Shown: positions 25,353 to 36,159, counted from the first letter of the stretch. The stretch: 64,000 nt of DNA from Thermodesulfovibrio yellowstonii DSM 11347 (GCF_000020985.1 NC_011296.1:851001-915000); one strand, 5' to 3'. Notes: generated from the sequence alone by a model not told the origin. Numbers and translations: made by a program.

Positions 25353-26533
25353 TGACAAAGGTGGTTGCAGTTACAGGAAATGAAGCAGTTGCGAATGCCT
25401 TTCGTCAGATAGAACCTGATGTATGCGCAGCCTATCCAATAACACCGCAGACTGAGCTTATGCAGAGATTTGCTGCATTTGTATCTGATGGAAAAGTGAA
25501 AACAGAGCTTATTCTTGTTGAAAGTGAACATTCTGCCCTGAGTGCATGCGTTGGAGCTGCTGCAGCAGGTGGAAGAGTTGCAACAGCTACATCTTCTCAA
25601 GGATTGGCGCTCATGTGGGAGATTCTTTTTATTGCCTCTGGGTTAAGGCTTCCAATTGTTATGCCTGTTGTAAATAGGGCACTTTCTGCACCGATAAATA
25701 TTCACTGCGATCATTCTGATGCAATGGGAGCAAGAGATAGTGGATGGATTCAGCTTTGGAGTGAAAATGCCCAAGAAGCCTATGATAACACAATTCAGGC
25801 ATTCAGAATTGCTGAAGATATGGATATAAGACTTCCAGTAATGGTTTGTTATGACGGTTTTATAATAAGCCATTCAATAGAAAGAATTGAATATCTTGAT
25901 GATGAAACTGTTAAAAAATTTGTTGGAGAATATAAACCTCTTTATCCTCTCTTAGATATTGATAATCCAAAAAGCTATGGACCGCTTATTCTTACTGATT
26001 TATATCATGAGGTAAGAAAAGCTCATTCAGAGGTTTATAAAAATGTTCCAAAAGTTGTACTTAAAGTTGCAAAGGAGTTTGAAAAGATATCAGGTAGAAA
26101 ATATGGACTTTTTGAAACATACAGGCTTGATGATGCGGAGATAGGAATTGTTATTTTAAATTCCGCAGCAGGAACCACCAAAGATGTAATAGATGAATAC
26201 AGAGATAGAGGTATAAAGGTTGGACTTCTTAAACCAAGACTTTTTAGACCCTTCCCATATGAAGAAGTAGGTAAAGCCCTTAAACATTTAAAAGCAGTAT
26301 GTGTTCTTGACAGAGCAGATGCTTTCGGTGGTTCTTTTGGACCTCTTTATCTTGATATTGCAGCCAGTTTATGTAATTATTCTGAAAAGCCCTTACTTAT
26401 AAACAGAATATACGGTCTTGGTGGAAGAGACTATATGCCAGAGCATGCTTCAGAGGTAATTGAAGAGTTAAAGAAGATTGCAAAAACAGGAAAAATAAAA
26501 ATTTTAAAAGAATACATTGGAGTGAGGGAGTAA
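25352..26533 (+). CDS. porA: Pyruvate:ferredoxin oxidoreductase, alpha subunit
   Basis: 393 aa. Alpha-subunit signatures are AAYPITPQTELMQRFA, LVESEHSALSACVGAAAAGGR (with the conserved Glu-His), ATSSQGLALMWE and PIVMPVVNRALSAPINIHCDHSD. The C-terminal domain has GLLKPRLFRPFPYEEV. It forms, with PorB, the thiamine pyrophosphate site that cleaves pyruvate to acetyl-CoA and CO2, or the reverse in CO2 fixation. GGAGGTG precedes the ATG; porB starts 1 nt after the stop. Confidence 0.95.
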   Translation: MTKVVAVTGNEAVANAFRQIEPDVCAAYPITPQTELMQRFAAFVSDGKVKTELILVESEHSALSACVGAAAAGGRVATATSSQGLALMWEILFIASGLRLPIVMPVVNRALSAPINIHCDHSDAMGARDSGWIQLWSENAQEAYDNTIQAFRIAEDMDIRLPVMVCYDGFIISHSIERIEYLDDETVKKFVGEYKPLYPLLDIDNPKSYGPLILTDLYHEVRKAHSEVYKNVPKVVLKVAKEFEKISGRKYGLFETYRLDDAEIGIVILNSAAGTTKDVIDEYRDRGIKVGLLKPRLFRPFPYEEVGKALKHLKAVCVLDRADAFGGSFGPLYLDIAASLCNYSEKPLLINRIYGLGGRDYMPEHASEVIEELKKIAKTGKIKILKEYIGVRE

Positions 26534-26534
26534 A

Positions 26535-27488
26535 ATGGCAACACCACTTAATTTAAAGGAACTATCTAAAAAAGAATTAAGATTTACATCAGGTCATCGT
26601 CTCTGTGCAGGATGTGCAGCACCGACAGTTGTCAAGATGATTCTTCTTGCAGCCTGTGATTATCCTGTTATTGCCGCATCTGCTACAGGATGCCTTGAAG
26701 TTTCATCTTGCATATCAACATATACTGCATGGAAGATTCCTTGGATACATAATGCCTTTGAAAATGCTGCTGCAACACTTTCTGGTGTTGAGACAATGTA
26801 CAGAGCTTTAAAAAAGCAGGGGAAAATTGATAAAGATATTAAATTTATTGCTATATCTGGTGATGGTGGAACTTATGACATAGGATTTCAAAGCCTTTCA
26901 GGTGCTATGGAACGGGGACATGACATGCTTTATGTATGTTATGACAATGAAGCATATATGAACACTGGAATTCAACGTTCTGGGGCTACTCCAACTTTTG
27001 CAGATACAACAACCTGTCCAGCAGGTTCTGTTATCCCCGGAAAACCTCAACAAAGGAAAGATTTAACAAGAATTATGGCAGCTCATGGACTGCCTTATGT
27101 GGCGCAGGCATCACCAAGCCATTGGCCCGATTTAATGAAAAAGGTGAGGAAAGCACTTGAGATACCAGGTCCTAAATTTATCAATGTATTTACACCATGC
27201 AATAGAGGTTGGAGAACCAGAACAGATGATGCTATTCTGCTTAGCCGATTAGCAGTTGAAACCTGTTTCTGGCCACTCTATGAAGTGGAAAATGGAGTTA
27301 TAAAAATAACAGTCAAACCAAAAGAAAAAAAACCTATTGTTGATTTCTTAAAAGCGCAGGGAAGATTTAAACACCTATTTGAACCTGGTAAAGAACATCT
27401 CATTGATCAAATTCAGCAGATGATTGATAGAAACTGGGAAAGACTTTTAAAAGAAGAAGAACTGTTCGCTCCTAAGGAAGCCAAATAG
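26535..27488 (+). CDS. porB: Pyruvate:ferredoxin oxidoreductase, beta subunit
   Basis: 317 aa. It carries the cluster ligands HRLCAGCAAP, a later ATGCLEV Cys and TTCPAGS, and the thiamine pyrophosphate motif ISGDGGTYDIGFQSLSG followed by YDNEAYMNTGIQRSGATP, which is the pyruvate-specific form. FTPCNRGWR holds the last cluster Cys. This identifies the complex as pyruvate:ferredoxin oxidoreductase/pyruvate synthase rather than 2-oxoglutarate or branched-chain enzymes. A strong terminator follows. Confidence 0.95.
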   Translation: MATPLNLKELSKKELRFTSGHRLCAGCAAPTVVKMILLAACDYPVIAASATGCLEVSSCISTYTAWKIPWIHNAFENAAATLSGVETMYRALKKQGKIDKDIKFIAISGDGGTYDIGFQSLSGAMERGHDMLYVCYDNEAYMNTGIQRSGATPTFADTTTCPAGSVIPGKPQQRKDLTRIMAAHGLPYVAQASPSHWPDLMKKVRKALEIPGPKFINVFTPCNRGWRTRTDDAILLSRLAVETCFWPLYEVENGVIKITVKPKEKKPIVDFLKAQGRFKHLFEPGKEHLIDQIQQMIDRNWERLLKEEELFAPKEAK

Positions 27489-27497
27489 AATCTTTCT

Positions 27498-27536
27498 GGC
27501 TCTCTGTAGACTCTACAGAGAGCCATTCTTTTTTTT
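27498..27536 (+). terminator. Strong intrinsic terminator after porB
   Basis: GGCTCTCTGTAG (27498-27509) pairs perfectly with CTACAGAGAGCC (27513-27524) around ACT, followed by ATTC and a run of T. Twelve perfect pairs and a long T tract separate the por and nuo transcripts. Confidence 0.95.
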
Positions 27537-27545
27537 ATCTATTTT

Positions 27546-27554
27546 TGTTATAAT
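27546..27554 (+). promoter_or_regulatory. Extended -10 promoter of the nuo operon
   Basis: TGTTATAAT, a perfect extended -10, lies 28 nt before the nuoA ATG, with the Shine-Dalgarno AAGGGTGG between. The -35 position is poor (TTCTTT). Confidence 0.7.
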
Positions 27555-27581
27555 ATCAGCTATCACTTTTAAGGGTGGTAA

Positions 27582-27959
27582 ATGGAATCAGATGCTTTAA
27601 TACACAGATATCTGCCTGTTTTGATAGTAATAATTGTTTCAATTATTATTGGGCTTTCCATGCTTTTTCTTAGTAAATTACTCCGTCCAAAAAGAACTTA
27701 CACATTAAAGCTAACGCCATATGAATGCGGAATTCCTTCTATGGAAGATACATGGGAAAGATTTAATGTTAAATTTTATATTGTTGCATTAGTTTTTGTT
27801 ATATTTGATGTTGAAACTATTTTTCTTTATCCTTGGGCAGTTGTATATAAAAAAATTGGACTTTATGGTTTAATAGAAATGTATCTTTTCATTTTTATTC
27901 TGCTCATCGGTTATTTCTACGCAATTGGTAAAAATGTTTTTAATTGGAGAAAGGAATGA
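27582..27959 (+). CDS. nuoA: Complex I subunit NuoA
   Basis: 125 aa with three membrane helices. The conserved loop [35 protein letters not shown] contains the Cys-Gly-x-Pro and Phe-Asp-Val-Glu signatures of NuoA. It forms the junction between the hydrophilic arm and the membrane arm. It is the first gene of an 11-gene operon and overlaps nuoB by 4 nt (ATGA). Confidence 0.95.
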   Translation: MESDALIHRYLPVLIVIIVSIIIGLSMLFLSKLLRPKRTYTLKLTPYECGIPSMEDTWERFNVKFYIVALVFVIFDVETIFLYPWAVVYKKIGLYGLIEMYLFIFILLIGYFYAIGKNVFNWRKE

Positions 27960-28555
27960 TTCATGTTGTTGATACTGTTACAGAACCTGTAGAGATAGAA
28001 CAGGGGATTAAAATAGTTCCAGCAGCAAATACGATTATTACAACACTTGATAAAATAGCAAGTTGGGGAAGATGTTCTTCTCTATGGCCCCTTACTTTCG
28101 GACTTGCCTGCTGTGCAATTGAAATGATGGCAACAGCTGCATCTCATTATGACCTTGATAGATTTGGAATTATTATGAGAGCTACTCCGAGACAGGCAGA
28201 TGTAATGATAATTGCAGGAACAGTGACAAAAAAGATGGCTCCTGTTATAGTTAATCTTTATCATCAAATGCCTGAGCCAAGATATGTAATTGCAATGGGA
28301 AGTTGCGCCTGTAGCGGTGGAATTTTTAATACTTACAGCACTGTTCAAGGAGTAGATGAGATTTTACCTGTAGATGTTTATATCCCGGGATGCCCACCAA
28401 GACCTGAAGCTTTAATAGAGGGATTATTAAAATTGCAAGAAAAAATAAAAACTGAACCTCATAAAAAAACAGGCTGTCTTTCAGGCGTTTGTTTAATTGA
28501 TAAATCTCAGAGAAGGTGTAGTTATGAATCCTGTAGAGATAATAAAAAGGATTAG
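27956..28555 (+). CDS. nuoB: Complex I subunit NuoB (cluster N2)
   Basis: 199 aa from the ATG at 27956, placed by GGAGAAAGG and by ATGA overlap with nuoA; an in-frame TTG at 27944 is less likely. The N2 [4Fe-4S] ligands are visible: the tandem Cys of LACCAIEMM, the Cys of MGSCACSGG and [10 protein letters not shown]. It delivers electrons to quinone at the NuoB/NuoD interface. The C-terminal 30 residues ([12 protein letters not shown]) are an extension with three extra Cys. It overlaps nuoC by 32 nt. Confidence 0.95.
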   Translation: MIHVVDTVTEPVEIEQGIKIVPAANTIITTLDKIASWGRCSSLWPLTFGLACCAIEMMATAASHYDLDRFGIIMRATPRQADVMIIAGTVTKKMAPVIVNLYHQMPEPRYVIAMGSCACSGGIFNTYSTVQGVDEILPVDVYIPGCPPRPEALIEGLLKLQEKIKTEPHKKTGCLSGVCLIDKSQRRCSYESCRDNKKD

Positions 28556-29057
28556 AGACAAATTTTCTGACGAAGTTTTATGGTTCATATGCTTTAGAGA
28601 CGAATGTTCAATTGTTGTAAAAAAAGAAAAAATAAAAGATATTCTTTCACATTTAAAAAATACACCAGAATTGGAGTTTGACTATCTTATTGACCTTACA
28701 GCAGTTGATTATCTTGGTTTTAGAGAACCTCGTTTTGATGTTGTTTATCATTTGATGTCAATTAAACATAAACACAGAATAAGAATAAAGGCACAAGTGC
28801 CAGAGCAGGGATGTTGTATAGACTCAGTAGCAGATTTATGGGCAACAGCTAACTGGTTTGAAAGAGAGTGTTATGATATGTTTGGAATAGAATTTACAGG
28901 ACATCCAGACCTTAGAAGAATCCTTATGCCTGAAGATTGGAATGGTTTTCCTTTAAGAAAGGACTATCCAGTTAAAAGCGAACTTGCAGATAAAGAATGG
29001 GGGATATACAAGGAACTAAAAGAGAGTGCAAAAGCTTGGAAGGAAAATGCAAAATAA
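28524..29057 (+). CDS. nuoC: Complex I subunit NuoC
   Basis: 177 aa from the ATG at 28524, which has AGAAGGTG upstream; an in-frame TTG at 28497 is rejected. The conserved core is [16 protein letters not shown] and the family signature [31 protein letters not shown]. It is not fused with nuoD, unlike in E. coli. It overlaps nuoD by 11 nt. Confidence 0.94.
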
Positions 29058-30240
29058 GATTAAAACAGTAAAAGAACTCACTGTCAATATGGGACCACAG
29101 CATCCAGCAACGCATGGAGTTCTTCGTCTTGTTCTTGAACTTGAAGGAGAAGTAATAAAAAAATGCATTCCCTATATAGGTTATTTACATAGAGGAGTAG
29201 AAAAACTTTCTGAAGATTTAACTTATGTTCAATCTCTTCCTATTACTGACAGAATGGATTATCTTTCAAGTATGGTAAACAATGTAGGATTTTGCGTGGC
29301 AGTTGAAAAACTTATGGGAATTCAAATTCCTGAAAGAGCAAAATTTATAAGAACCATAATGGGAGAGATGGCAAGAATATGCAGCCATCTTGTCTGGATT
29401 GCTACACATGCTCTTGATATAGGAGCGATGACTGTTTTCCTTTATGCTATGCGAGATAGAGAATATTTGCTTGAATTATTTGAAATGGTAACAGGTGCAA
29501 GATTAACAGTTAGTTATCCAAGAGTTGGAGGAGTGAGATGTGATGTAAATAATGAATTTCTTGATAAAACTTATAAATTCATTGAGGAATTTCCCAGAAA
29601 AGTTGAAGAGTATGAAACATTAATAGACCGTAATAGAGTATGGTTGAAAAGAACAAAAGGGGTTGGAGTGATTAGTGCTGAAGAAGCTATTAACTGGGGA
29701 CTTACAGGACCAACCCTCAGAGGTTCAGGAGTTTACTACGATGTTCGTAAGTTTTTTCCTTATGATGCCTATGATAAAGTAGATTTTGAAGTCCCACTTG
29801 GTAAAAATGGGGATATTTACGATAGATATAAATGCAGAATGCTTGAGTTCAGACAGTCTGCAAAAATTATAAAACAATGTATTGAAAGACTTCCTGATGG
29901 TTCTATTCTTGCTGAAAATGCTTTAAGAATAAGAATGCCAGAGTCTCCTCTAAAGATTGATAAAAAAGATATTATTTTTGATGTGTACATTGAAGATAAG
30001 CAAATTCAGGAATTTATTCAGAAATTTACCGAAGTTTATGCTTCTGTTGAAGCACCTCGTGGAGAACTTGGGTTTTATATTGTTTGTGATAATTCTTCAA
30101 AGCCTTACAGAATGAGAGTGCGTGCTCCGTCTTTTGTTCATGCAGGAGTATTGCCAAAACTTTGCGAAGGTTCATTAGTTGCAGATGTAATAGCAAATAT
30201 TGGCTCAATTGACATAGTTTTAGGAGAATGTGATAGGTGA
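29047..30240 (+). CDS. nuoD: Complex I subunit NuoD (49-kDa)
   Basis: 397 aa from the ATG at 29047 (AAGGAAA upstream); an upstream GTG at 29026 is less likely. Signatures are [14 protein letters not shown] (quinone-site His), [35 protein letters not shown] and the C-terminal [24 protein letters not shown] ending DIVLGECDR. It forms the quinone pocket with NuoB and descends from the hydrogenase large subunit, but the [NiFe] cysteines are absent. Confidence 0.95.
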
Positions 30241-31241
30241 TGGACACGATTTATGTTATAGCTGTAGCAATCGTCAAAACAGTGGTTTATTTTGGAATTC
30301 TTATGCTTCATGTTGCTTATGCTACTTATGCAGAGAGAAAGATCATAGGGCATATTCAATTAAGGCTTGGTCCTATGGTTGTTGGTCCTCATGGACTGCT
30401 TCAACCAATTGCAGATGTTGTAAAACTCATTTTTAAAGAAGATATTATTCCTATAAAAGTGGATAGAATCGTTTTCAGAACAGCTCCGCTTATAAGTTTA
30501 ACAGCAGCTTTAAGCACTTTTGCCGTGATTCCTGTAGATAAAAACTGGGTTATTGCAGATATAAATGTAGGCTTGCTTTATGTTATTGGTATAGCTGGAA
30601 TTGGAACATATGGAATTATTTTTTCAGGATGGGCATCAAACTCAAAGTACGCCTTTTTGGGCGGTCTTCGTTCAGCAGCTCAGATGATAAGCTATGAAGT
30701 TGCTCTCGGATTAAGTCTTGTAGGAGTTATTCTTATGGCTGAGTCTTTTAACTTAACAGAGATTGTTAACAGGCAGGCAGAACTCTGGTATGGAATGTTT
30801 TTATTTCCTCAGATTATTGGATATTTTGTTTTTGTAGTTGCCATGCTCGCAGAAACCAACAGATTACCATTTGACCTTCCTGAAGCAGAAACAGAACTTG
30901 TAGCAGGATACTTTGTTGAGTATTCTGGAATAAGATTTTCACTTTTTTATCTTGCTGAATATCTTGCAATGTTTTGTATGTCTGCACTTGCAACAATATG
31001 CTTCTGGGGAGGATGGACAGTCCCTCCAATTTTGATAAAGGCTCTACCCTTACTTGGAGTTATTCCAGGTATTGTATGGTTTCTTTTGAAGGTTTACTTT
31101 CATATATTTTTATTTTTTTGGCTCAGGGGAACTCTTCCAAGATACAGATATGATCAACTCATGGCAATTGGATGGAAGATTTTAATTCCTTTAGCATTAT
31201 TGAACATAGTAGTTACTTCAATTTTCAGGTATTATTCGTGA
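30237..31241 (+). CDS. nuoH: Complex I subunit NuoH
   Basis: 334 aa with eight predicted membrane helices. Signatures are [62 protein letters not shown] and [27 protein letters not shown]. It links the quinone cavity to the ion-translocating arm. The start may be the GTG at 30237 or the ATG at 30240; GGAG lies 11-14 nt upstream. Confidence 0.95.
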
Positions 31242-31247
31242 GGTAGC

Positions 31248-31844
31248 ATGAAACTAAACGAAATTATAAATAAGATTTTTCTAATTGAGATATTCAAAGG
31301 ACTTTTATTAACATTGAAAATGCTTTTTAGCAAACCTGTAACAATTCAGTATCCATTTGAAAGAAGAAAAATTCATGATGGTTTCAGGGGTAGGCATGCT
31401 CTTGTAAGAGATCCGTTTACAGATAAGGATAAATGCATAGGATGTATGAGATGTACAACAGTTTGTCCGTCAAGATGCATTTATATTAAAAGAGAAAAAA
31501 CAGAGAATAAAATGGTTGTAACAGATTATATTATTGATGCTTCAAGGTGTATATTCTGTGCATATTGTGTAGAAGCCTGTCCTGTTTGCGCTTTGGTGTT
31601 GACAGAAGATTTTGAATATTCATCGTACACAAGAAATAATTTGATTTTCAATAAAGAACAGTTGCTCAAAAATTGGGATGAGTTTGCCAGTAAATGGACA
31701 CGTGATGTTTACTTTAATAAATTCTGGCAACCACCGGGAATTGATCCATCAAGATGGCCTAAGACAAAAAGAGAACAAAAGCCGATTCCAATTAAAAGAG
31801 TTATTGAGATAAAGAAGGAGGTAGCGGATGAATCCGCTAATTGA
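31248..31844 (+). CDS. nuoI: Complex I subunit NuoI (two [4Fe-4S])
   Basis: A 198-aa ferredoxin-type subunit with CIGCMRCTTVCPSRC and CIFCAYCVEACPVCA, clusters N6a and N6b. It relays electrons toward NuoB; in complexes without NuoEFG it is the likely docking site for ferredoxin. The N-terminal amphipathic segment (IFKGLLLTLKMLFSK) is normal for NuoI. It overlaps nuoJ by 17 nt. Confidence 0.94.
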   Translation: MKLNEIINKIFLIEIFKGLLLTLKMLFSKPVTIQYPFERRKIHDGFRGRHALVRDPFTDKDKCIGCMRCTTVCPSRCIYIKREKTENKMVVTDYIIDASRCIFCAYCVEACPVCALVLTEDFEYSSYTRNNLIFNKEQLLKNWDEFASKWTRDVYFNKFWQPPGIDPSRWPKTKREQKPIPIKRVIEIKKEVADESAN

Positions 31845-32340
31845 ACAAGTTTTCTACGTATATTTTTTCATAAGTCTTACTATTTTAAGTATTGCTGTAA
31901 TTGCTTCTAAGAATATTATTCATAGCGCTTTTTTCCTTCTGATTTTTCTTCTTCATGTGGCAGCAATTTTTCTTTTTTTAAATGCTGAGTTTTTAATGAT
32001 TATTCAGATTATTGTTTATGTAGGAGGAGTTTTGGCACTGTTTATTTTTGCCATAATGATTATGAATATAAAAGAAGAATTTAGGCATAAAAGATTTGTA
32101 AAATTTTCTATTGCAGGATTGATTACAGGTTTTCTATTTCTGGCAGGTTTATATATTTTCTTAGGAACTGTAAAATCACCAGAGAATGTTTTAATTAAAT
32201 CTGATGTAAATTCATTAGGTAAGCTTTTATATTCTTATTATTTTTTGCCATTTGAAATACTTTCCTTAGTGTTACTGATTGCTATGGTAGGTGGAATTAT
32301 TATTGCAAAAAAGACCCCATTTGATAGGGAGGGGAAATGA
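31828..32340 (+). CDS. nuoJ: Complex I subunit NuoJ
   Basis: A 170-aa, five-helix membrane subunit. The conserved motif IIVYVGGVLALFIFAIMIMN (pi-bulge helix) and the N-terminal NIIHSAFFLLIFLLHVAAIFL are present. It starts inside nuoI with GGAGG upstream and overlaps nuoK by 4 nt. Confidence 0.93.
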   Translation: MNPLIEQVFYVYFFISLTILSIAVIASKNIIHSAFFLLIFLLHVAAIFLFLNAEFLMIIQIIVYVGGVLALFIFAIMIMNIKEEFRHKRFVKFSIAGLITGFLFLAGLYIFLGTVKSPENVLIKSDVNSLGKLLYSYYFLPFEILSLVLLIAMVGGIIIAKKTPFDREGK

Positions 32341-32639
32341 TACCTCTTAGCTGGTATTTATTATTGAGCGCTACTTTGTTCAGTATAGGTTTAATTGGTT
32401 TTGTAATAAGAAGAGATTTGATTGTAATGCTTATGTGTCTTGAAATAATGTTTAATGCTGTTAATATTGCTTTTGCTTCATTTAGTTATTATAATTCTAA
32501 TCTTACTGGACAGATTTTTGTTTTATTTTCAATAGCAGTTGCTGCATGTGAAGCTGTTATAGGACTTGCAATTGTTCTCGCTCTTGTTAGAAATACAGGT
32601 ATCAATCACTCTGATGAGATTGTTAATTTGAGGGGTTAA
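32337..32639 (+). CDS. nuoK: Complex I subunit NuoK
   Basis: A 100-aa, three-helix subunit related to MrpC. The conserved Glu positions sit in MLMCLEIMFNAVNIAF and in AVAACEAVIGLAIVLAL, which carry the proton path. It overlaps nuoJ by 4 nt (ATGA). Confidence 0.94.
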   Translation: MIPLSWYLLLSATLFSIGLIGFVIRRDLIVMLMCLEIMFNAVNIAFASFSYYNSNLTGQIFVLFSIAVAACEAVIGLAIVLALVRNTGINHSDEIVNLRG

Positions 32640-32640
32640 G

Positions 32641-34533
32641 ATGGAAAAGTACTATATATTAATACTTCTTTTCCCTTTAGCAGGATTTCTTTTTAACATT
32701 CTTATAGGTAGATTTATATCACCTAAGGTAGTAAGTTGGGCTGGTGTGCTGTCAATTCTGGGCTCACTGGTTGTAGCATTGTTTGCTATTGCTCAGGTTT
32801 TCTCTGGAAAGACTATTGAATACAACATCTATACATGGATTCTCTCTGATGATTTAAAAGTAAGTTTTGGATATCTTATTGACCAGCTTACTGCTGTAAT
32901 GCTTTTTGTCGTATGTTTTGTTGGATGGCTTATTCATATTTACTCTGTTGGATATATGCATGGAGATCCTGGATATCCAAGATACTTTGCTTATCTTAAT
33001 CTTTTTGTATTTTCAATGCTTATGCTTGTTATGGGTAATAATCTGGTCATGCTTTATTTCGGATGGGAAGCAGTTGGACTTTGCTCTTATTTTTTGATTG
33101 GCTTCTGGTATCATAAAAAGACAGCATCTGATGCAGGCAAAAAAGCTTTTATTGTTAATAGAATAGGAGATTTTGGTTTTGCACTTGGAATATTCCTTCT
33201 GTTTATAAATGTATATGCTTTAAACTATACTGATATCTTTCCTAAAATTCCAGGACTTCAGGGGCATACACTAAATATATTTGGCTGGAATATTGATTTA
33301 ATAACTCTTATAGCGCTTTTACTGTTCTGCGGCGCTGTTGGAAAATCCGCTCAAATTCCTCTACATGTCTGGCTTCCTGATGCAATGGAAGGACCAACAC
33401 CTGTGAGTGCTCTTATTCATGCAGCTACAATGGTTACTGCTGGGGTGTTTATGGTTGCAAGGCTTAATCCTATTTATGGAATGTCAGAGATAGCACTCGC
33501 AGTGGTTGCAATAACAGGTGCTGTGACAAGTTTTTTTGCTGCAACCATAGCACTTGTACAAAGAGATATGAAGAGAATTATCGCATACTCAACAATAAGC
33601 CAGATTGGATATATGTTTATTGGTTGTGGAATGGCTGCATATGGTGCAGGCATATTTCATTTGTATACTCATGCTTTCTTTAAGGCTCTTTTGTTTATGG
33701 GAGCAGGTAGTGTAATGCACGCAATGGCTGGTGAACTTGATATATACAAAATGGGTGGACTAAGAAAAAAAATGCCTATTACTTATATTACTTTTTTGAT
33801 AGCCTCTCTTACTATTGCAGGAATTCCTGGATTTTCAGGATTTTTTAGTAAAGATGAGATTTTATGGGCTGCTTTTGCTTCTGCTAAACCCTATGGAAAG
33901 TTTATCTGGCTTCTTGGAACAATTACAGCAGCTTTGACTGCTTTTTATACATTTAGAATTTTATTTGTTGCATTTCATGGGAAGTTTAGAGGAACACCAG
34001 AGGAGTTTAAACATGTTCATGAGTCACCTCCAATAATGACAGTTCCACTAATAGTCCTTGCAATTGGCTCAGTTATTGTTGGATACTTTTCTATTCCTCA
34101 TTTTCTTGAACCGGTTATTCCTAAACCTGTGTTTGCCGCACCTCATGAACAGGAAAGAGTTGTAATGACAATGTCAATTATTGCTGGTGTAACTGGAATA
34201 CTGATTGCCGGATATATATATATTGTAAAATCTACAGTTTCTGCAAGACTTGCAAAAACTTTCTCAGGAGTTTATAAAGTTTTATGGAATAAATACTATG
34301 TAGATGAGCTTTACAGTTTTCTCTTTGTAAAACCAACCTTATGGATTGCTGAAAAATTCATAGAGAGATTTGCAGACATAAAAATAATAGAGGGTATTGT
34401 TAACGGAATTCCTAAACTTATTTACAAAACAGGTTTATTGATAAGACCTATCCAGACAGGTCAGCTTCAACAGTATGCAATTTTTATGATAGCTGGAATA
34501 ATTATTTTTGTTTTAATAATTCTCAACATATGA
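32641..34533 (+). CDS. nuoL: Complex I subunit NuoL (antiporter-like)
   Basis: A 630-aa antiporter-like ion-pumping subunit. Signatures are FGWEAVGLCSYFLIGFWYHK, VGKSAQIPLHVWLPDAMEGPTPVSALIHAATMVTAGVF and RDMKRIIAYSTISQIGYMF, with the key Glu and Lys residues. The C-terminus has the lateral helix region (KVLWNKYYVDELYSFLF) and a final anchoring helix, as in NuoL rather than MrpA. Confidence 0.95.
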   Translation: MEKYYILILLFPLAGFLFNILIGRFISPKVVSWAGVLSILGSLVVALFAIAQVFSGKTIEYNIYTWILSDDLKVSFGYLIDQLTAVMLFVVCFVGWLIHIYSVGYMHGDPGYPRYFAYLNLFVFSMLMLVMGNNLVMLYFGWEAVGLCSYFLIGFWYHKKTASDAGKKAFIVNRIGDFGFALGIFLLFINVYALNYTDIFPKIPGLQGHTLNIFGWNIDLITLIALLLFCGAVGKSAQIPLHVWLPDAMEGPTPVSALIHAATMVTAGVFMVARLNPIYGMSEIALAVVAITGAVTSFFAATIALVQRDMKRIIAYSTISQIGYMFIGCGMAAYGAGIFHLYTHAFFKALLFMGAGSVMHAMAGELDIYKMGGLRKKMPITYITFLIASLTIAGIPGFSGFFSKDEILWAAFASAKPYGKFIWLLGTITAALTAFYTFRILFVAFHGKFRGTPEEFKHVHESPPIMTVPLIVLAIGSVIVGYFSIPHFLEPVIPKPVFAAPHEQERVVMTMSIIAGVTGILIAGYIYIVKSTVSARLAKTFSGVYKVLWNKYYVDELYSFLFVKPTLWIAEKFIERFADIKIIEGIVNGIPKLIYKTGLLIRPIQTGQLQQYAIFMIAGIIIFVLIILNI

Positions 34534-34542
34534 GGTTAAAAA

Positions 34543-36159
34543 ATGCATGAGGAAGTAATAGCCCGAAATAGTAATAATTTTGAGCTTAAAAAGTATCTTC
34601 TGATTTCGTTTTTACTTATTATTCTTGTAGGCAGTGTTATTTTAGTATCTGGTATCGCTGCAAATAATTTGTCGTTTCCGATTCTTTCAACTCTTATTTT
34701 CTTTCCTGTAGCTGGTGCAGCTCTGATTGCTATAATTCCAAGAGATAAAGAAGAGTTAATAAAATTTTCAGCACTTATAATTTCAATCGTAGAGTTCATT
34801 TTTAGCATTCCTCTTTATATATCTTTTAATAAAACTACATCACAAATGCAGTTTAAAGAAGAACATCTGTGGATTCCAGAGTGGGGAATAAAATATTATC
34901 TTGGAGTTGATGGAATAAGCATTCTTTTTATTCTGTTAAGTAGTCTTCTTACAATTCTCTGTGTAACGGTTTCATGGAAAGAGATAGATAGGAAGATTAA
35001 AGAGTTTTATGCTGCTTTACTTATTACCCATTCTGCAATGATTGGCGTATTTATGAGCCTTGATATTTTCCTCTTTTATATTTTTTGGGAGGCAATGCTT
35101 ATTCCCATGTATTTAATTATTGGAATATGGGGTGGTCCAAGAAGAATTTATTCAGCTATAAAGTTCTTTTTATATACTTTTATTGGTAGCGTTCTCATGC
35201 TTGTTGGGATTCTGGTTCTTTATTTTCATACAGGAACATCAGATATTCTATCACTTATGAAAAATTCATACCCTTATAAAATGCAACTTTGGCTATTTTG
35301 GGCTTTCTTTGCAGCCTTTGCAGTTAAAGTGCCTATGTGGCCTGTGCACACCTGGCTTCCAGATGCACACACTGAAGCTCCAACAGCAGGAAGTGTAATA
35401 CTCGCAGGAGTTCTCATTAAAATGGGAGCCTATGGATTTCTGAGATTTAATCTTCCAATGTTTCCAGAGGCAACTCTTGCAATGAAGCCTTTTATGATGA
35501 TTCTTTCAGTTATAGCAATTATATATGGTGCTTTAATATGTTTGATACAGAAAGATCTTAAGCGTCTTATTGCCTATAGCTCTGTAAGCCATATGGGATT
35601 TGTAACACTTGGAATTTTTGCTTTAAACCAGCAGGGAATACAGGGTGGGATTATTCAGATGCTTAATCATGGAGTTGTTACAGGGGCGTTATTTTTATGT
35701 ATTGGAATTGTTTATCAGAGAACCCATACGCGCCAGATTGCTCATTATGGAGGAGTAGCTACAGTTATGCCTGCATATTCAGCATTCTTTATGATTTTTA
35801 CACTTGCTTCAATTGGGCTTCCTGGAACAAATGGATTTATTGGTGAGTTTTTGATACTTCTTGGCACTTTTAAAGCATGGAAACTTATGTGCATTCTGGC
35901 AGCTACTGCCTTAATAATTGGAGCAGCTTACATGTTATGGCTATATCAGAGAGTTTTCTTTGAAAAAACAAATCCAGAATTTTTACAGCATATACATGGA
36001 TATAGTGATTTGAATTCAAGAGAGATTGTTACACTGCTTCCTCTTGTTTTGGTTGTGCTCTGGATCGGTTTTTATCCAAATGCTTTATTAAGCTTTATGG
36101 ATGTCTCTGTGAAAGAGCTTATTAACCATGTAACACAGTCTGTGGGGGCAATGAAATGA
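34543..36159 (+). CDS. nuoM: Complex I subunit NuoM (antiporter-like)
   Basis: A 538-aa antiporter-like subunit with YLGVDGISILFILLSS, FYIFWEAMLIPMYLIIGIWGG, AVKVPMWPVHTWLPDAHTEAPTAGSVILAGVLIKMGAYGFLR and DLKRLIAYSSVSHMGFV, the NuoM pattern. A longer than usual hydrophilic N-terminus (about 25 residues) precedes the first helix. Overlaps nuoN by 4 nt. Confidence 0.95.
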   Translation: MHEEVIARNSNNFELKKYLLISFLLIILVGSVILVSGIAANNLSFPILSTLIFFPVAGAALIAIIPRDKEELIKFSALIISIVEFIFSIPLYISFNKTTSQMQFKEEHLWIPEWGIKYYLGVDGISILFILLSSLLTILCVTVSWKEIDRKIKEFYAALLITHSAMIGVFMSLDIFLFYIFWEAMLIPMYLIIGIWGGPRRIYSAIKFFLYTFIGSVLMLVGILVLYFHTGTSDILSLMKNSYPYKMQLWLFWAFFAAFAVKVPMWPVHTWLPDAHTEAPTAGSVILAGVLIKMGAYGFLRFNLPMFPEATLAMKPFMMILSVIAIIYGALICLIQKDLKRLIAYSSVSHMGFVTLGIFALNQQGIQGGIIQMLNHGVVTGALFLCIGIVYQRTHTRQIAHYGGVATVMPAYSAFFMIFTLASIGLPGTNGFIGEFLILLGTFKAWKLMCILAATALIIGAAYMLWLYQRVFFEKTNPEFLQHIHGYSDLNSREIVTLLPLVLVVLWIGFYPNALLSFMDVSVKELINHVTQSVGAMK